Source: Burkholderiaceae bacterium
GTDB taxonomy: Bacteria > Pseudomonadota > Gammaproteobacteria > Burkholderiales > Burkholderiaceae_F
Length of the DNA stretch: 47,715 nt
NCBI GenBank assembly: GCA_022843955.1
Contig: JALHMQ010000033.1
Span: 1-47,715 of the forward strand
Reading direction: 5' to 3'
The notes under the pieces are model-generated. The model worked only from the letters and a program-made list of their open reading frames with translations. It did not search any database and was not told where the DNA came from. The position numbers were made by a program, and so were the translations under genes. Every line of letters begins with the position of its first letter. Positions within the stretch are counted from its first letter, which is position 1. Below are positions 16,572-25,194 of this stretch, one piece after another.

Positions 16572-17435
16572 TCAACCTCCAACAAATCCTTGCTTCACGA
16601 GCAGCCGGCGCATGTAGGCGATCTGCGTAGCCAGCGGCAGATTCTTCGGGCACACGTCATGGCAGGCGAGCAGGCTCATGCAGCCGAACACGCCGTCGTC
16701 GTCGCCCACCAGCTCGTAGAAATCGGCATCGGTGCGCGCATCGCGCGGGTCGACCTTGAAGCGCGCGATCTTGCCCAGCGCCACCGCGCCCACGAAGTCC
16801 GGCCGCATGCGCGCCGTGCCACAGGCGGCGACACAGCAGCCGCACTCGACGCAGCGATCCAGCTCGTAGATCTTTTCTGCAAGCTCCGGGTCCATGCGCT
16901 CTTCGATGCGCGTCAGATCGACCTCGTGCGTCTTCAGATGCACCCACGATTCGATGCGCTCGCTCATCTGCCGCATCCATTTGCCGGTATTCACCGACAG
17001 ATCGCCGATCAGCTCGAAGAAAGGCAGCGGTGCCAGCGAAAACTCGGCGTCCAGGTTCTTGGTCAGCGTGCGGCAGGCCAGATCCGGCTTGCCGTTGATC
17101 AGCATCGCGCAGGAGCCGCAGATGCCAGCGCGGCAGACGAAGTCGAACTGCAATGACGGATCGAGCGTCTCGCGGATCTCGTTCAGTGCCATGAACAGCG
17201 TCATGCCGTCGGCTTCTTCGATCTCGAACGGCTGCACGTGCGGAGTACTCGACGGGTCCGCCGGGTTGTAGCGCAGGATGTTGATGCGCAGCTTGCGGTG
17301 CACGCGATCGGCAGACCGGGCCGTGGCGGGCAGTGCACGCTTGCCGCAGCCTTCGCCGTCATCGCCGCTGCATCCGGCTTTCGGCTGGCTCAGGCGCGAC
17401 GTGTCGATCGGTGCTTCGATGACCTTGGTGTCCAT
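16572..17435 (-). CDS. frdB: Fumarate reductase iron-sulfur subunit
   Basis: A 287-residue subunit carrying the three iron-sulfur clusters that pass electrons from the quinol site to the flavin. The [2Fe-2S] ligands are in CRAGICGSC with a later Cys in DLACRT; the [4Fe-4S] ligands are in CVECGCCVAACG; the [3Fe-4S] ligands are in CMSLLACHDVCPK. About 50 N-terminal residues before RKLRINILRYNP are extra and include three cysteines with no assigned role. The gene starts 18 bp after the end of frdA and is 52 bp before the carrier gene. Confidence 0.92.
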   Translation of the reverse strand: MDTKVIEAPIDTSRLSQPKAGCSGDDGEGCGKRALPATARSADRVHRKLRINILRYNPADPSSTPHVQPFEIEEADGMTLFMALNEIRETLDPSLQFDFVCRAGICGSCAMLINGKPDLACRTLTKNLDAEFSLAPLPFFELIGDLSVNTGKWMRQMSERIESWVHLKTHEVDLTRIEERMDPELAEKIYELDRCVECGCCVAACGTARMRPDFVGAVALGKIARFKVDPRDARTDADFYELVGDDDGVFGCMSLLACHDVCPKNLPLATQIAYMRRLLVKQGFVGG

Positions 17436-17453
17436 GTGCTCGTCTCTTCAGGT

Positions 17454-19487
17454 TCATTCGGCGGCGCGGCGCGCCAGGGCAGGATCGTTGCTGGCGGCGG
17501 GCGGGAACGGTTCGTCGACGCGCTCGTTGCGCCCGCGCAGGCGCTCGGGGAGCTGATGCTCGTAGGGCAGCAGCGCTTCCTGCAGCGCGTAGCGGTCGGC
17601 TCCCGCGAGGCGTTCCCTCAGCGCGGCGACTTCAGCCTGGCGCTGCGGCGTGTCCGGGTGATCGACGTAGTCCTTCGCGCCGTAGCCGCGCCAGCCCGGC
17701 GGCAGCTCCATCTTCATCACGTTCAGCGGCTCGTAGGTGAGGGTGGGCAGCGTGTCGCTGTCGTGCTTCCACCAGGCGAGCGTGCGCTTGAGCCAGTCGG
17801 CATCGTTGCGGCGCGCGTAGTCCTGCCGGTAGTGGGCGCCGCGGCTCTCGGTGCGGGTGAGCGCGCCGTAGGCGACGGTCAATGCCACCTTGATCATCTT
17901 CTGCGTGCGATACGCGGCCACGAGTTCAGGGTTTGCACCGGCGGAACCGTTGCTGCCCACCGGGGGCACGCCGATGTTGCGGCTGCGGATCAGCAGCTGC
18001 TGCAGTTCATCGACCGCTTGCGCGAGCTTGTCGCCGTTGCGGAAGATGCCGACCTTGTCGGTCATGAGGGTCTGCATCGCCACACGCAGCTCGGTGGCGC
18101 GCTCGCGGCCACCGCCTTGAACCAGGCGATCGAGACCAGCCTGCTCGCGTTCCAGTGCTTCACGTACGAGACCCAAAGGAATGTCGAGCACCTCTCGGTC
18201 GCAGAAGTCGGCGATCGACTCGCCGACGATCATGCCGGCCACCACGGTCTCGGCCACCGAGTTGCCGCCGAGCCGGTTGAAGCCGTGCATGTCCCAGCAG
18301 GCGGCTTCGCCGGCGGAGAACAGGCCCTTGAGCGTCGGACTCTCGCCCGACGGCAGCGTGCGCACGCCGCCCATCGTGTAGTGCTGCGCGGGCCGCACCG
18401 GAATCCATTCCTTGGCCGGATCGACGCCGAGGAAGTGGTGGCAGATCTCGTAGACCTCGCGCAGGTTGTGCTTGATGTGGTGCTCGCCCAGCAGCGTGAT
18501 GTCGAGCCAGATGTGTTCGCCGAAGCGGCTCTTGGCGCCGAGACCCTTGGCGATGTGCTCTTCCATCCGCCGACTGACCACATCGCGTGACGCAAGCTCC
18601 TTCTTCTCCGGCTCGTAGTCCGGCATGAAGCGATGGCCGTTGACGTCGCGCAGCAGGCCGCCGTCGCCGCGGCAGCCTTCGGTGACGAGGATGCCGGCCG
18701 GGAAGATGCCGGTCGGGTGGAACTGCACGGCTTCCATGTTGCCGAGCGCGACTGCGCCGGTTTCCAGCGCAATCGCGTGACCGATGCCTTCGCAGATGGT
18801 GGCGTTGGTGGTGACGCGATAAATGCGGCCGGCGCCGCCGGCCGTGATGGCGGTCGCGTTGGCGACGTACGCGGTGAGCTTGCCGGTGACGAGATCGCGC
18901 ACCACGGCGCCGTAGCAGCGGCTGCCATCATGGATCAGCGCGATCGCCTCGGTGCGCTCGTGGATGTCGATGCCGTCGCCGATCGCGTGGTCGCCGACCG
19001 CCTGCAGCATCGCGTGGCCGGTGCCGTCAGCGACGTAGCAGGTGCGCCACTTCTTGGTACCGCCGAAATCGCGCTGCGCCACCGTGCCGTGCGCCGCGTC
19101 CTTCTCGGTGATCGTCACGCGCTGGCCGTTGATCACCACCTGGCGGTCGCCCTTGCGCACACGGCTCCACGGCACGCCCCAGGCCGCCAGCTCGCGCACC
19201 GCCTTCGGCGCGGTGTCGACGAACATGCGCACCACGTCCTGGTCCGCGCCCCAGTCGGAGCCGCGCACCGTGTCTTCGAAGTGCACGTCCTCGTTGTCGC
19301 CTTCGCCCTTGATGACGTTGCCGAGCGACGCCTGCATGCCGCCCTGCGCGGCCTTGCTGTGCGAGCGCTTGGGCGGCACCAGCGACAGCACGATCGCATC
19401 GTGGCCGCGGCGCTTGGCGGCAATCGCCAGCCGCAGGCCGGCCAGCCCGCCGCCGATCACCAGTACATCGGTGTAGATCACGTTCAT
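17454..19487 (-). CDS. frdA: Fumarate reductase flavoprotein subunit
   Basis: A 677-residue flavoprotein that reduces fumarate to succinate (or the reverse). The FAD-binding motif [12 protein letters not shown] is at the N-terminus; the covalent-FAD histidine lies in [16 protein letters not shown]; the catalytic loop is [21 protein letters not shown]; and HYTMGGVRT supplies further active-site residues. [27 protein letters not shown] is especially like the Wolinella/Campylobacter enzyme. The ATG at 19487 follows AAGGA and lies 32 bp after frdC. A 243-codon open frame continues upstream but is an off-frame overlap of frdC. Confidence 0.93.
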   Translation of the reverse strand: MNVIYTDVLVIGGGLAGLRLAIAAKRRGHDAIVLSLVPPKRSHSKAAQGGMQASLGNVIKGEGDNEDVHFEDTVRGSDWGADQDVVRMFVDTAPKAVRELAAWGVPWSRVRKGDRQVVINGQRVTITEKDAAHGTVAQRDFGGTKKWRTCYVADGTGHAMLQAVGDHAIGDGIDIHERTEAIALIHDGSRCYGAVVRDLVTGKLTAYVANATAITAGGAGRIYRVTTNATICEGIGHAIALETGAVALGNMEAVQFHPTGIFPAGILVTEGCRGDGGLLRDVNGHRFMPDYEPEKKELASRDVVSRRMEEHIAKGLGAKSRFGEHIWLDITLLGEHHIKHNLREVYEICHHFLGVDPAKEWIPVRPAQHYTMGGVRTLPSGESPTLKGLFSAGEAACWDMHGFNRLGGNSVAETVVAGMIVGESIADFCDREVLDIPLGLVREALEREQAGLDRLVQGGGRERATELRVAMQTLMTDKVGIFRNGDKLAQAVDELQQLLIRSRNIGVPPVGSNGSAGANPELVAAYRTQKMIKVALTVAYGALTRTESRGAHYRQDYARRNDADWLKRTLAWWKHDSDTLPTLTYEPLNVMKMELPPGWRGYGAKDYVDHPDTPQRQAEVAALRERLAGADRYALQEALLPYEHQLPERLRGRNERVDEPFPPAASNDPALARRAAE

Positions 19488-19519
19488 GGAAGTGTCCTTG
19501 TCAGTCGGTGCGGCGGCAC

Positions 19520-20350
19520 TCAGGGGCGGGCCGGGTTCTGCAGGTGGTCGGGCCACCAGGCCGGCGGCGCGGCGGTCGGCGGGTTGGTGAGCCACGCCGG
19601 CGTGTAGACCGGATTGACGACGCCGCGCTGCTCGTAGCCGACCTTCATGTAGGCGCCCAGCGTCAGCAGGCCGAGGGCGAGGAAGAACGCGGTGATCACC
19701 CACTTGAGCGTGCGCAGGCGGCGGCGGGTCTGTGCCGGATCGGCACCGCCGAACCAGTCCCATTTGACGGCCAGCCGGTACAGCCCGATGCCGCCATGCA
19801 GTTCCACCGCGAACAGCAGCACGAGATACAGCGGCCACCAGCCGTTGAACACGCGTGCGCCGGATTCGAACGGTCCGATCGCGCCCGGATGCATCAGCAT
19901 CTGATACAGGTGCGCGGCGGCAAGGAAGAACAGCGCAAAGCCGGTGACGGCCTGCACCCACCACAGCGTGGTGTCGTCGTGCGCCAGCAGCCGGCGGTGA
20001 GTCACGAAGGTCTTGGCCTGGCCGAAGCTGGCGGGGAACTTGCGCATCGCCAGCAGCGCATGCACCACCAGCAGTCCGAACACGATCGCAACGATCACCG
20101 ACACGATCAGCGGGAACGCACGGCCGAAGAAGAAGTAGCCCTCGAAGCCTTTGGTGACCATCCACATCACGTCGTTGCCGAGCAGGATCGTCGACACGAA
20201 GAACATGTGGCCCCACATGAACAGGCCCAGTGCGAGGCCGGTGGCGCTTTGCGTCAGATCCAGGCGCGCCGGCCAGCGGCTCTTGCGCGTACGGTCCGCC
20301 AGGCCAGCGCCGGCGACCAGGCGTTCATCGAAGGCGGCACGGCCGATCAC
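19520..20350 (-). CDS. frdC: Fumarate reductase di-haem cytochrome b subunit
   Basis: A five-helix membrane anchor of 276 residues. A GTG start at 20350 is preferred: GGAGGT sits five bases upstream and the product length fits the family; no better ATG exists in frame. Counting from it, His48, His97, His147 and His185 match the four haem ligands of Wolinella FrdC (44, 93, 143, 182). Glu183 in [12 protein letters not shown] and Glu70 in [10 protein letters not shown] match the glutamates of its proton (E-) pathway and quinol site (180 and 66). It would oxidise menaquinol or rhodoquinol in the membrane. The GTG overlaps the stop of a 17-codon leader ORF. Confidence 0.88.
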   Translation of the reverse strand: MIGRAAFDERLVAGAGLADRTRKSRWPARLDLTQSATGLALGLFMWGHMFFVSTILLGNDVMWMVTKGFEGYFFFGRAFPLIVSVIVAIVFGLLVVHALLAMRKFPASFGQAKTFVTHRRLLAHDDTTLWWVQAVTGFALFFLAAAHLYQMLMHPGAIGPFESGARVFNGWWPLYLVLLFAVELHGGIGLYRLAVKWDWFGGADPAQTRRRLRTLKWVITAFFLALGLLTLGAYMKVGYEQRGVVNPVYTPAWLTNPPTAAPPAWWPDHLQNPARP

Positions 20351-20400
20351 GATGGACCTCCGGCGCGTCGCGGTTGATGGAGCAGGGCGATGACGAACAT
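20347..20400 (-). CDS. Possible 17-residue leader peptide of the frd operon
   Basis: A short ORF in the frdC leader codes [22 protein letters not shown] lies seven or eight bases before its ATG, and its TGA overlaps the GTG of frdC in the sequence GTGA, so ribosomes could re-initiate on frdC. It lies about 40 bases after the predicted transcription start. Whether it is translated is unknown; it may be a coupling device or chance. Confidence 0.35.
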   Translation of the reverse strand: MFVIALLHQPRRAGGPS

Positions 20401-20452
20401 GACAGGGCCTTTCGGTGACGCGGCACGCACATCGCGCCGTTGCCCTGATATC

Positions 20453-20467
20453 GCACTGTCCGTGCCA
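20453..20467 (-). promoter_or_regulatory. Sigma-54 promoter (-24/-12) of the frd operon
   Basis: The minus strand reads TGGCACGGACAGTGC. Compared with the consensus TGGCACG-N4-TTGC it has the invariant GG and GC pairs at the exact spacing and differs at a single base (G for the first T of the -12 box). Transcription would begin near 20441, about 90 bases before the frdC GTG. The neighbouring genes encode a sigma-54-dependent activator, which supports the call. Confidence 0.75.
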
Positions 20468-20492
20468 GTTGCCGCGCCTGGGCGACCGAAAA

Positions 20493-20515
20493 AAGTCCTT
20501 GTGCAATCAGGACTT
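20493..20515. promoter_or_regulatory. Inverted repeat between the sigma-54 promoter and the upstream sites
   Basis: AAGTCCT (20493-20499) and AGGACTT (20509-20515) form a perfect 7-bp inverted repeat with a nine-base spacer, centred about 63 bp upstream of the predicted transcription start. It may be a protein-binding site for an additional regulator; its role is unknown. Confidence 0.35.
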
Positions 20516-20547
20516 GGCGCCGCCTCGCGGGGCGCTACGCGGTTCGT

Positions 20548-20595
20548 TTACGGATTTCCATAAAGCGACGGTCGCGGACTCCTGGATTTCCGTGC
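20548..20595. promoter_or_regulatory. Tandem candidate DctD upstream activating sites
   Basis: Two copies of GGATTTCC (GGAAATCC on the minus strand) at 20552-20559 and 20584-20591 lie 32 bp apart, about three helical turns. The first is part of the imperfect palindrome TTACGGATTTCCATAA (six of eight pairs match). Their centres are about 114 and 147 bp upstream of the predicted sigma-54 start, the usual place for enhancer sites. I recall a similar GGAAATCC core in rhizobial DctD sites; that memory needs checking. Confidence 0.6.
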
Positions 20596-20667
20596 CGCTC
20601 GGTGCGGACTGCGCCGACGAGGCCTCCGCGTGACGGCGGTCCTGTCGTAGACACCGCCGCGAGAATC

Positions 20668-22053
20668 TCAGGCCGGGGGCGCGGTGCGGTCGGCCGGATC
20701 GCGGTAGTCGGCGCTTTGCAGTTGCAGCCGGCGCATCTTGTCGTACAGCGTCTGCTTGGGCAGCGCCAGCGCCTTGGCGGCAGAGGACACGTCACCGGCG
20801 TGTCGGCGCAAGGCGTCGGCGATCAGTGCGCGCTCGAATTGATCGACCTGCTCGTGCAGCGACGGCGCTGCCGTTTCGCCGCCACCGGCCGGCGTGAGCC
20901 GTCCGCCGCCGAGGCCGAGCACGAAGCGCGTGGCCACATTGCCGAGTTCGCGCAGGTTGCCGGGCCAGTCGTGCGCCAGCAGTTCCGCCTGCTGCGCCGG
21001 CAGCAGCGGCGGTACGTCGCGCCCGAACTTGGCGGCCGCCAGCACCGCAAAGTGCTCGAACAGCATGCCGATGTCGTCGCGCCGCTCGCGCAGCGATGGC
21101 AGCGTCACGAACGCCACGCCCACGCGGTAATACAGGTCAGCGCGGAACTGCCCCTGGTCGCTCAGGACCTTCAGGTCCGATTTGCTGGCGGCCACCACGC
21201 GGCAGTCCACCGGCACCGCCTTGTTCGATCCGAGCCGCTCGACGCAGCGCTCCTGCAGCACGCGCAGCAGTTTCACCTGCGTGCCCAGCGGCATGCTCTC
21301 GATCTCGTCGAGGAACAGGGTGCCGCCGTTGGCGGCTTCGATCTTGCCGGCGCGTGCCTTCTGCGCGCCGGTGAATGCGCCGGCCTCGTGGCCGAACAGT
21401 TCGTTCTCCACCAGCGAGTCGGGCAGGCCGCCGCAATTGATGGCGACGAAGCTGCCCGCCTGGCGCGGGCTGAACTCGTGCAGGCAGCGCGCCACCAGTT
21501 CCTTGCCGGTGCCGGTCTCGCCGTAGATGAGGACGTCGGCCGAGGTGCTGGCCAGCGCCAGCACCGTGCGCCGCACCTGCTCCATCGCCTCGGAGCGGCC
21601 GAGCATCATCGACTCGATGGTGTTGCGCGAGGCGAGCCGGCTGCTCAGCGCGCGCACCTTGAGCACCAGGCGCCGCTTCTCGGCGGCCCGCTGCACCACG
21701 TCGACGATGCGCTCCGACGGCGCCGGCTTCTCGATGAAGTCGTAGGCGCCGCGGCGCATCGCCTGCACCGCCGTGGCGATGTCACCGTGGCCGGTGACGA
21801 GGATGAACGGCAGTTCCGGATCGATCTCCTGCACCTGCGGCAGCCACTGCGTGCCGTGCAGGCCGGGCAGCATCACGTCGCACAGGATCACCACCGGCGC
21901 ATCCGGTCGCACGCTCGGCTTGGCGGCTTCCACGCTGCCGAAGCCGTGCACGGTGAAGCCGGCCAGCTCCAGCGCCTGCGTGGTGCCGTGGCGCACGTCC
22001 TCGTCGTCTTCGACGAGGACGACGCTGATCGACTGTTCCGCAGGTGCCGTCAT
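20668..22053 (-). CDS. dctD: DctD-like sigma-54-dependent response regulator
   Basis: A 461-residue NtrC-family activator. The N-terminal receiver has acidic residues Glu15-Asp16-Asp17, phospho-acceptor Asp59 in CDVMLPG and Lys109. The AAA+ domain has Walker A GETGTGKE (178-185) and the sigma-54-contacting GAFTGA loop (225-230). The C-terminal helix-turn-helix is Fis-like (AAKALALPKQTLYDKMRRL). Its ATG overlaps the dctB stop as ATGA. It should activate the sigma-54 promoter that begins about 200 bp downstream of its own stop, and so control the frd-carrier-fumarase genes in response to C4-dicarboxylates. Confidence 0.88.
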   Translation of the reverse strand: MTAPAEQSISVVLVEDDEDVRHGTTQALELAGFTVHGFGSVEAAKPSVRPDAPVVILCDVMLPGLHGTQWLPQVQEIDPELPFILVTGHGDIATAVQAMRRGAYDFIEKPAPSERIVDVVQRAAEKRRLVLKVRALSSRLASRNTIESMMLGRSEAMEQVRRTVLALASTSADVLIYGETGTGKELVARCLHEFSPRQAGSFVAINCGGLPDSLVENELFGHEAGAFTGAQKARAGKIEAANGGTLFLDEIESMPLGTQVKLLRVLQERCVERLGSNKAVPVDCRVVAASKSDLKVLSDQGQFRADLYYRVGVAFVTLPSLRERRDDIGMLFEHFAVLAAAKFGRDVPPLLPAQQAELLAHDWPGNLRELGNVATRFVLGLGGGRLTPAGGGETAAPSLHEQVDQFERALIADALRRHAGDVSSAAKALALPKQTLYDKMRRLQLQSADYRDPADRTAPPA

Positions 22054-23882
22054 GCGACCGCCAGGGTGAGCGCGGCGGGCAGTTCGATCTCGAACGTGGC
22101 GCCGCCGCGCGGGTTGTTGGAGGCGAAGATGTCGCCGCCGAAGTCGCGGATGATCCGCTGCGAGATCATGAGGCCCAATCCGAGGCCGGCGCCGCGCGGC
22201 TTGCTGGTGGCAAACGCCTCGAACAGCCGACCCATCATCGCGCTGTCGATGCCCGGTCCGCTGTCGGTCACGGCAATGCGCACGCGCGGTGTCTGCGCCC
22301 AGGCGCGCAACTGCAGCTCGCGCACCGGGCTGCCGGTCATTGCATCGAGCGCGTTGACGAGCAGGTTGATCAGCACCTGTTCGATCAGCGCCGGATCGGC
22401 CATCACCGCCAGGTCGCGCGGTTCGATGCTCACCTGGAAGTCCACGCCGTCGCGCCGCATCCGTTCGGCGAGCAGGCCGGCCACGTTGGCCACCGCCGGC
22501 GCTACTGGCGTCGGCACCGGCCGATCGCCGGGCTTGTGCGCAAAGGTCTTCAGGCGCCGCGTGATCTCGCCCAGGCGGCCGACGATCTGCGAGATCCGCG
22601 CCAGGTTGCCGCGTGTCTCGTCGAGCCGGTTCTTGTCGATCAGTTGCACCGCGTTGTCGGACAGCGTGCGCAGTGCCGCCAGCGGCTGGTTGAACTCGTG
22701 CGCCAGGCCCGCCGAGACCTGGCCCAGCACCGCCATCTTGCCGGCGTGCACCAGCTCGTTCTGCGTGGTGCGCAGGCTTCGTTCGATCATCTTGCGGGTG
22801 CCCACCTCGGCGCCCAGATCAGCGTTGGCGGTCACCAGTTGCCGGGTGCGCTCCTCCACCCGCTGCTCGAGCGAGTCGTATGCCGCCTGCAAGGCTGCCT
22901 GCGATGCCAGCTTCTGCAGCCCGGCCTGCCTGCTCTGCCAGGCGGCCACGGCGAGCAGCCAGGCGACGGCGGTCAGCAGACCCGCCACCAGGCCCTGGTT
23001 GCGCGCGCTCGCCTGCAGCGGCGCCAGCGAGTCGAGCGTGTAGAGCTGCCAGCCGACCGCCGGCAGGCTGCGCGCGGTCATCAGGTGCCCGGTGTCGTCG
23101 ATCACCACCTGGCGGGTCTGGCCGTCTTCGATGCGGCCGCGGGACCAGGGCAGCACCGGCAGGTTGGGCGGGTACGAGCGCTCGGCGACGATCTCTGCCT
23201 GCACCGCGGTGTCGAGCGGTTCGAGCACGTGGAACTTCCAATCGGTGCGTGTACCGAGGATCACCACCCCGCGGCTGTCGGCCAGCAGGGTCGCGCCCGG
23301 TTGCGTCGCCCACGCCCATTCGGCCGGCGCCAGGTCGACCTTCACCGTGGCCACGCCCATCGTGCGATCGTCGTTGCGCAGCGCGTAGGACAGGAAATAG
23401 CCGGGCCGCTTGGTGGTGGCGCCGATGCCGAAGAAGCTGCCGCGCCCGGTTGCCAGCGCGCTCTTCATGTACGGTCGATAGTCGTACTTGTGACCGGCCG
23501 GCGAATCCGGGCGCTCCCAGTCCGAGGACGCCAGTGCAACGCCACCGGGTTCGAGCACGAACAGCATGTCGGCACCGGCGATGCCGTTGATGTGCGCCAG
23601 CGACCGGTTGGCCCGGTCGCGCAGCGTCAGGTCCGCCGGCGCCGCGAGCATCGCCATCACCGCCGGGGTGGTCTCCAGCAGCGCCGGCAGGAAGTGGAAG
23701 CGCGACCAGGTGTTTTCGAGGGCCACCACGCCGAGGTCGAGCCGCCGCAGCGCGTCGTCCTGCACGCGCTTGAGCCCCAACGACATCACCACGCTGTAGA
23801 CGAGGACGAACGCCGCCGCCGACAGGCACAGCGCCACGCCGATGAACAGCAGCGGCCGTAAGCCCAGTCGAAGACGTGTCAT
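22050..23882 (-). CDS. dctB: DctB-like sensor histidine kinase
   Basis: A 610-residue membrane kinase. Transmembrane segments at about 10-33 and 297-317 enclose a periplasmic sensor domain of about 260 residues. Within it YDYRPYMKSALATGRGSFFGIGATTKRPGYFLSYAL (about 133-168) has the RPY...G.TT...GY pattern of the DctB PDC domain that binds succinate, fumarate or malate. A coiled linker follows, then the H-box with His395 in LAHEFNQPLAAL and an ATPase domain with G boxes (DSGPGID, GAGLGLGL). The ATG at 23882 has a GGAGC upstream. It would phosphorylate the co-encoded DctD. Confidence 0.87.
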   Translation of the reverse strand: MTRLRLGLRPLLFIGVALCLSAAAFVLVYSVVMSLGLKRVQDDALRRLDLGVVALENTWSRFHFLPALLETTPAVMAMLAAPADLTLRDRANRSLAHINGIAGADMLFVLEPGGVALASSDWERPDSPAGHKYDYRPYMKSALATGRGSFFGIGATTKRPGYFLSYALRNDDRTMGVATVKVDLAPAEWAWATQPGATLLADSRGVVILGTRTDWKFHVLEPLDTAVQAEIVAERSYPPNLPVLPWSRGRIEDGQTRQVVIDDTGHLMTARSLPAVGWQLYTLDSLAPLQASARNQGLVAGLLTAVAWLLAVAAWQSRQAGLQKLASQAALQAAYDSLEQRVEERTRQLVTANADLGAEVGTRKMIERSLRTTQNELVHAGKMAVLGQVSAGLAHEFNQPLAALRTLSDNAVQLIDKNRLDETRGNLARISQIVGRLGEITRRLKTFAHKPGDRPVPTPVAPAVANVAGLLAERMRRDGVDFQVSIEPRDLAVMADPALIEQVLINLLVNALDAMTGSPVRELQLRAWAQTPRVRIAVTDSGPGIDSAMMGRLFEAFATSKPRGAGLGLGLMISQRIIRDFGGDIFASNNPRGGATFEIELPAALTLAVA

Positions 23883-24347
23883 GGTCAAGCTGCTCCGGGA
23901 GCGCCGCAGTCGGCGACGCGCGACTGCGTCACGATGCCAGCGCCAGCGGCTGTTGGACCCCGCCCGGCGCAATTGTTTGGGTGTGGCGATCGACAGTCTT
24001 GATATCGAGCAAGGGGGGCATCCCATTCTGGCGTGACGGGCGCCACGTAGGTGATCGTCGAGGCGGCGGACATCTGGACGTCACGGGTGGCTTGCACGTG
24101 CCGACCCGTCAATTCGTGGCTCCCCACACCCGCCGTCCCATGGCGCAAGCACGTGCGCGGCGACGGCCGCTCAGTGGACGATGCACCGTCTTCTTCCTGC
24201 TTGTCGCAGGCCAAGCGCCCACCCGCCGACGAACGCTCAGGCAACCTGTGCGAACTACACTCGGTACGACATATGGGGCCCGGTCCGGTTGTCGTTCGCA
24301 CCGGAATCTTTGCGCCGCCCCCCCACGCTTTTCAACGAGAACTCCGC
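23883..24347. other. 465-bp divergent intergenic region, no gene seen
   Basis: This region separates the dctBD unit (minus) from the Crp/Fnr gene (plus), so promoters for both should lie here. I see no convincing coding frame, sigma-54 site, FNR-type palindrome or hairpin with a T-run. Confidence 0.5.
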
Positions 24348-25067
24348 ATGGTCACCGCATCCGACGTCCGTGGGAACCACCTGCTGGACGCCGTGCCGGA
24401 TGCGGAGTTGCAGCGATGGCTGCCTCTGCTCGAACGCGTCGATCTGCCGCTGGGCTTGGTGCTGTTCGAATCGGGCCGCACGTTCACGCACGTGCACTTT
24501 CCGACGACCGCCATCGTCTCGTTGCTGTACGTGCTCGAAGACGGCCACTCCGCTGAGATCGCAGTGGTCGGTAACGAGGGCGTGGTGGGCATCTCGGTGT
24601 TCCTGGGTGGTGGCAGCACGCCCAGCCGTGCGGTGGTGCAAAGTGCCGGTTGCGGCTACCGCCTCAGCGCCCGCGTCATCGAGGAGGCTTTCAACCGTAG
24701 CGGGCCCGTCATGCACCTGATGTTGCGCTACACGCAGGCGCTCATTACGCAAATGGCGCAGACCGCGGTCTGCAATCGCCACCACACGCTGGACCACCAA
24801 CTGTGTCGCTGGCTCTTGCTCAGCGAAGATCGCTTGCAGGGCAACGAACTGGTGATGACGCAGGAGCTGATCGCCAACATGCTTGGCGTTCGCCGCGAAG
24901 GTGTGACCGAGGCGGCCTTGAAGCTGCAGTCGGCCGGGCTCATCCGCTACGCCCGCGGCCACATCACGGTCCTCGACCGCCCTGGCCTGGAGCGGCGCAG
25001 TTGCGAGTGCTATGCCGTGGTCAAAAAGGAATACGACAGGCTGCTGCCGGACCTGGAGGCCGTCTAG
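24348..25067 (+). CDS. Crp/Fnr-family transcriptional regulator
   Basis: A 239-residue regulator. The N-terminal cyclic-nucleotide-binding jelly roll includes LPLGLVLFESGRTFTHVHFP and EIAVVGNEGVVGISVFLGGG. The C-terminal winged helix-turn-helix contains LVMTQELIANMLGVRREGVTEAALKLQSAG. There is no N-terminal cysteine cluster, so it is not an oxygen-sensing FNR; the degenerate phosphate-binding site suggests cAMP may not be the ligand. It is divergent from dctB, and a role in the dct/frd regulon is possible but not shown. The ATG at 24348 begins the domain cleanly. Confidence 0.85.
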   Translation: MVTASDVRGNHLLDAVPDAELQRWLPLLERVDLPLGLVLFESGRTFTHVHFPTTAIVSLLYVLEDGHSAEIAVVGNEGVVGISVFLGGGSTPSRAVVQSAGCGYRLSARVIEEAFNRSGPVMHLMLRYTQALITQMAQTAVCNRHHTLDHQLCRWLLLSEDRLQGNELVMTQELIANMLGVRREGVTEAALKLQSAGLIRYARGHITVLDRPGLERRSCECYAVVKKEYDRLLPDLEAV

Positions 25068-25194
25068 GGCCGTCAACCGTTCAATCGCGCAACGTCGCTG
25101 CGCTCCGTTCTGCAGCGCACAGACCGGCGTCTCGGCGGCGCGCACATTTGGCCGCAAAGTGACTCTCACCGACGACCTCAGAGACAATGCAGCG

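Noticed and set aside
17238-18590. A 450-codon open frame on the plus strand
   Set aside because: Antisense to frdA and frdB, without domains or ribosome binding site.
20634-20659. Inverted repeat CGGCGGT/ACCGCCG just after dctD as a terminator
   Set aside because: Only seven pairs, a 12-base loop and no T-run; too weak to call.
20602-23043. An 813-codon open frame on the plus strand
   Set aside because: It is antisense to dctD and dctB, has no recognisable domain and shows the Arg/His/Ala-rich make-up of a shadow frame in high-GC DNA.
24348-25067. The Crp/Fnr protein as an oxygen-sensing FNR controlling frd
   Set aside because: No N-terminal cysteine cluster and no FNR-type TTGAT-N4-ATCAA box seen before frdC.
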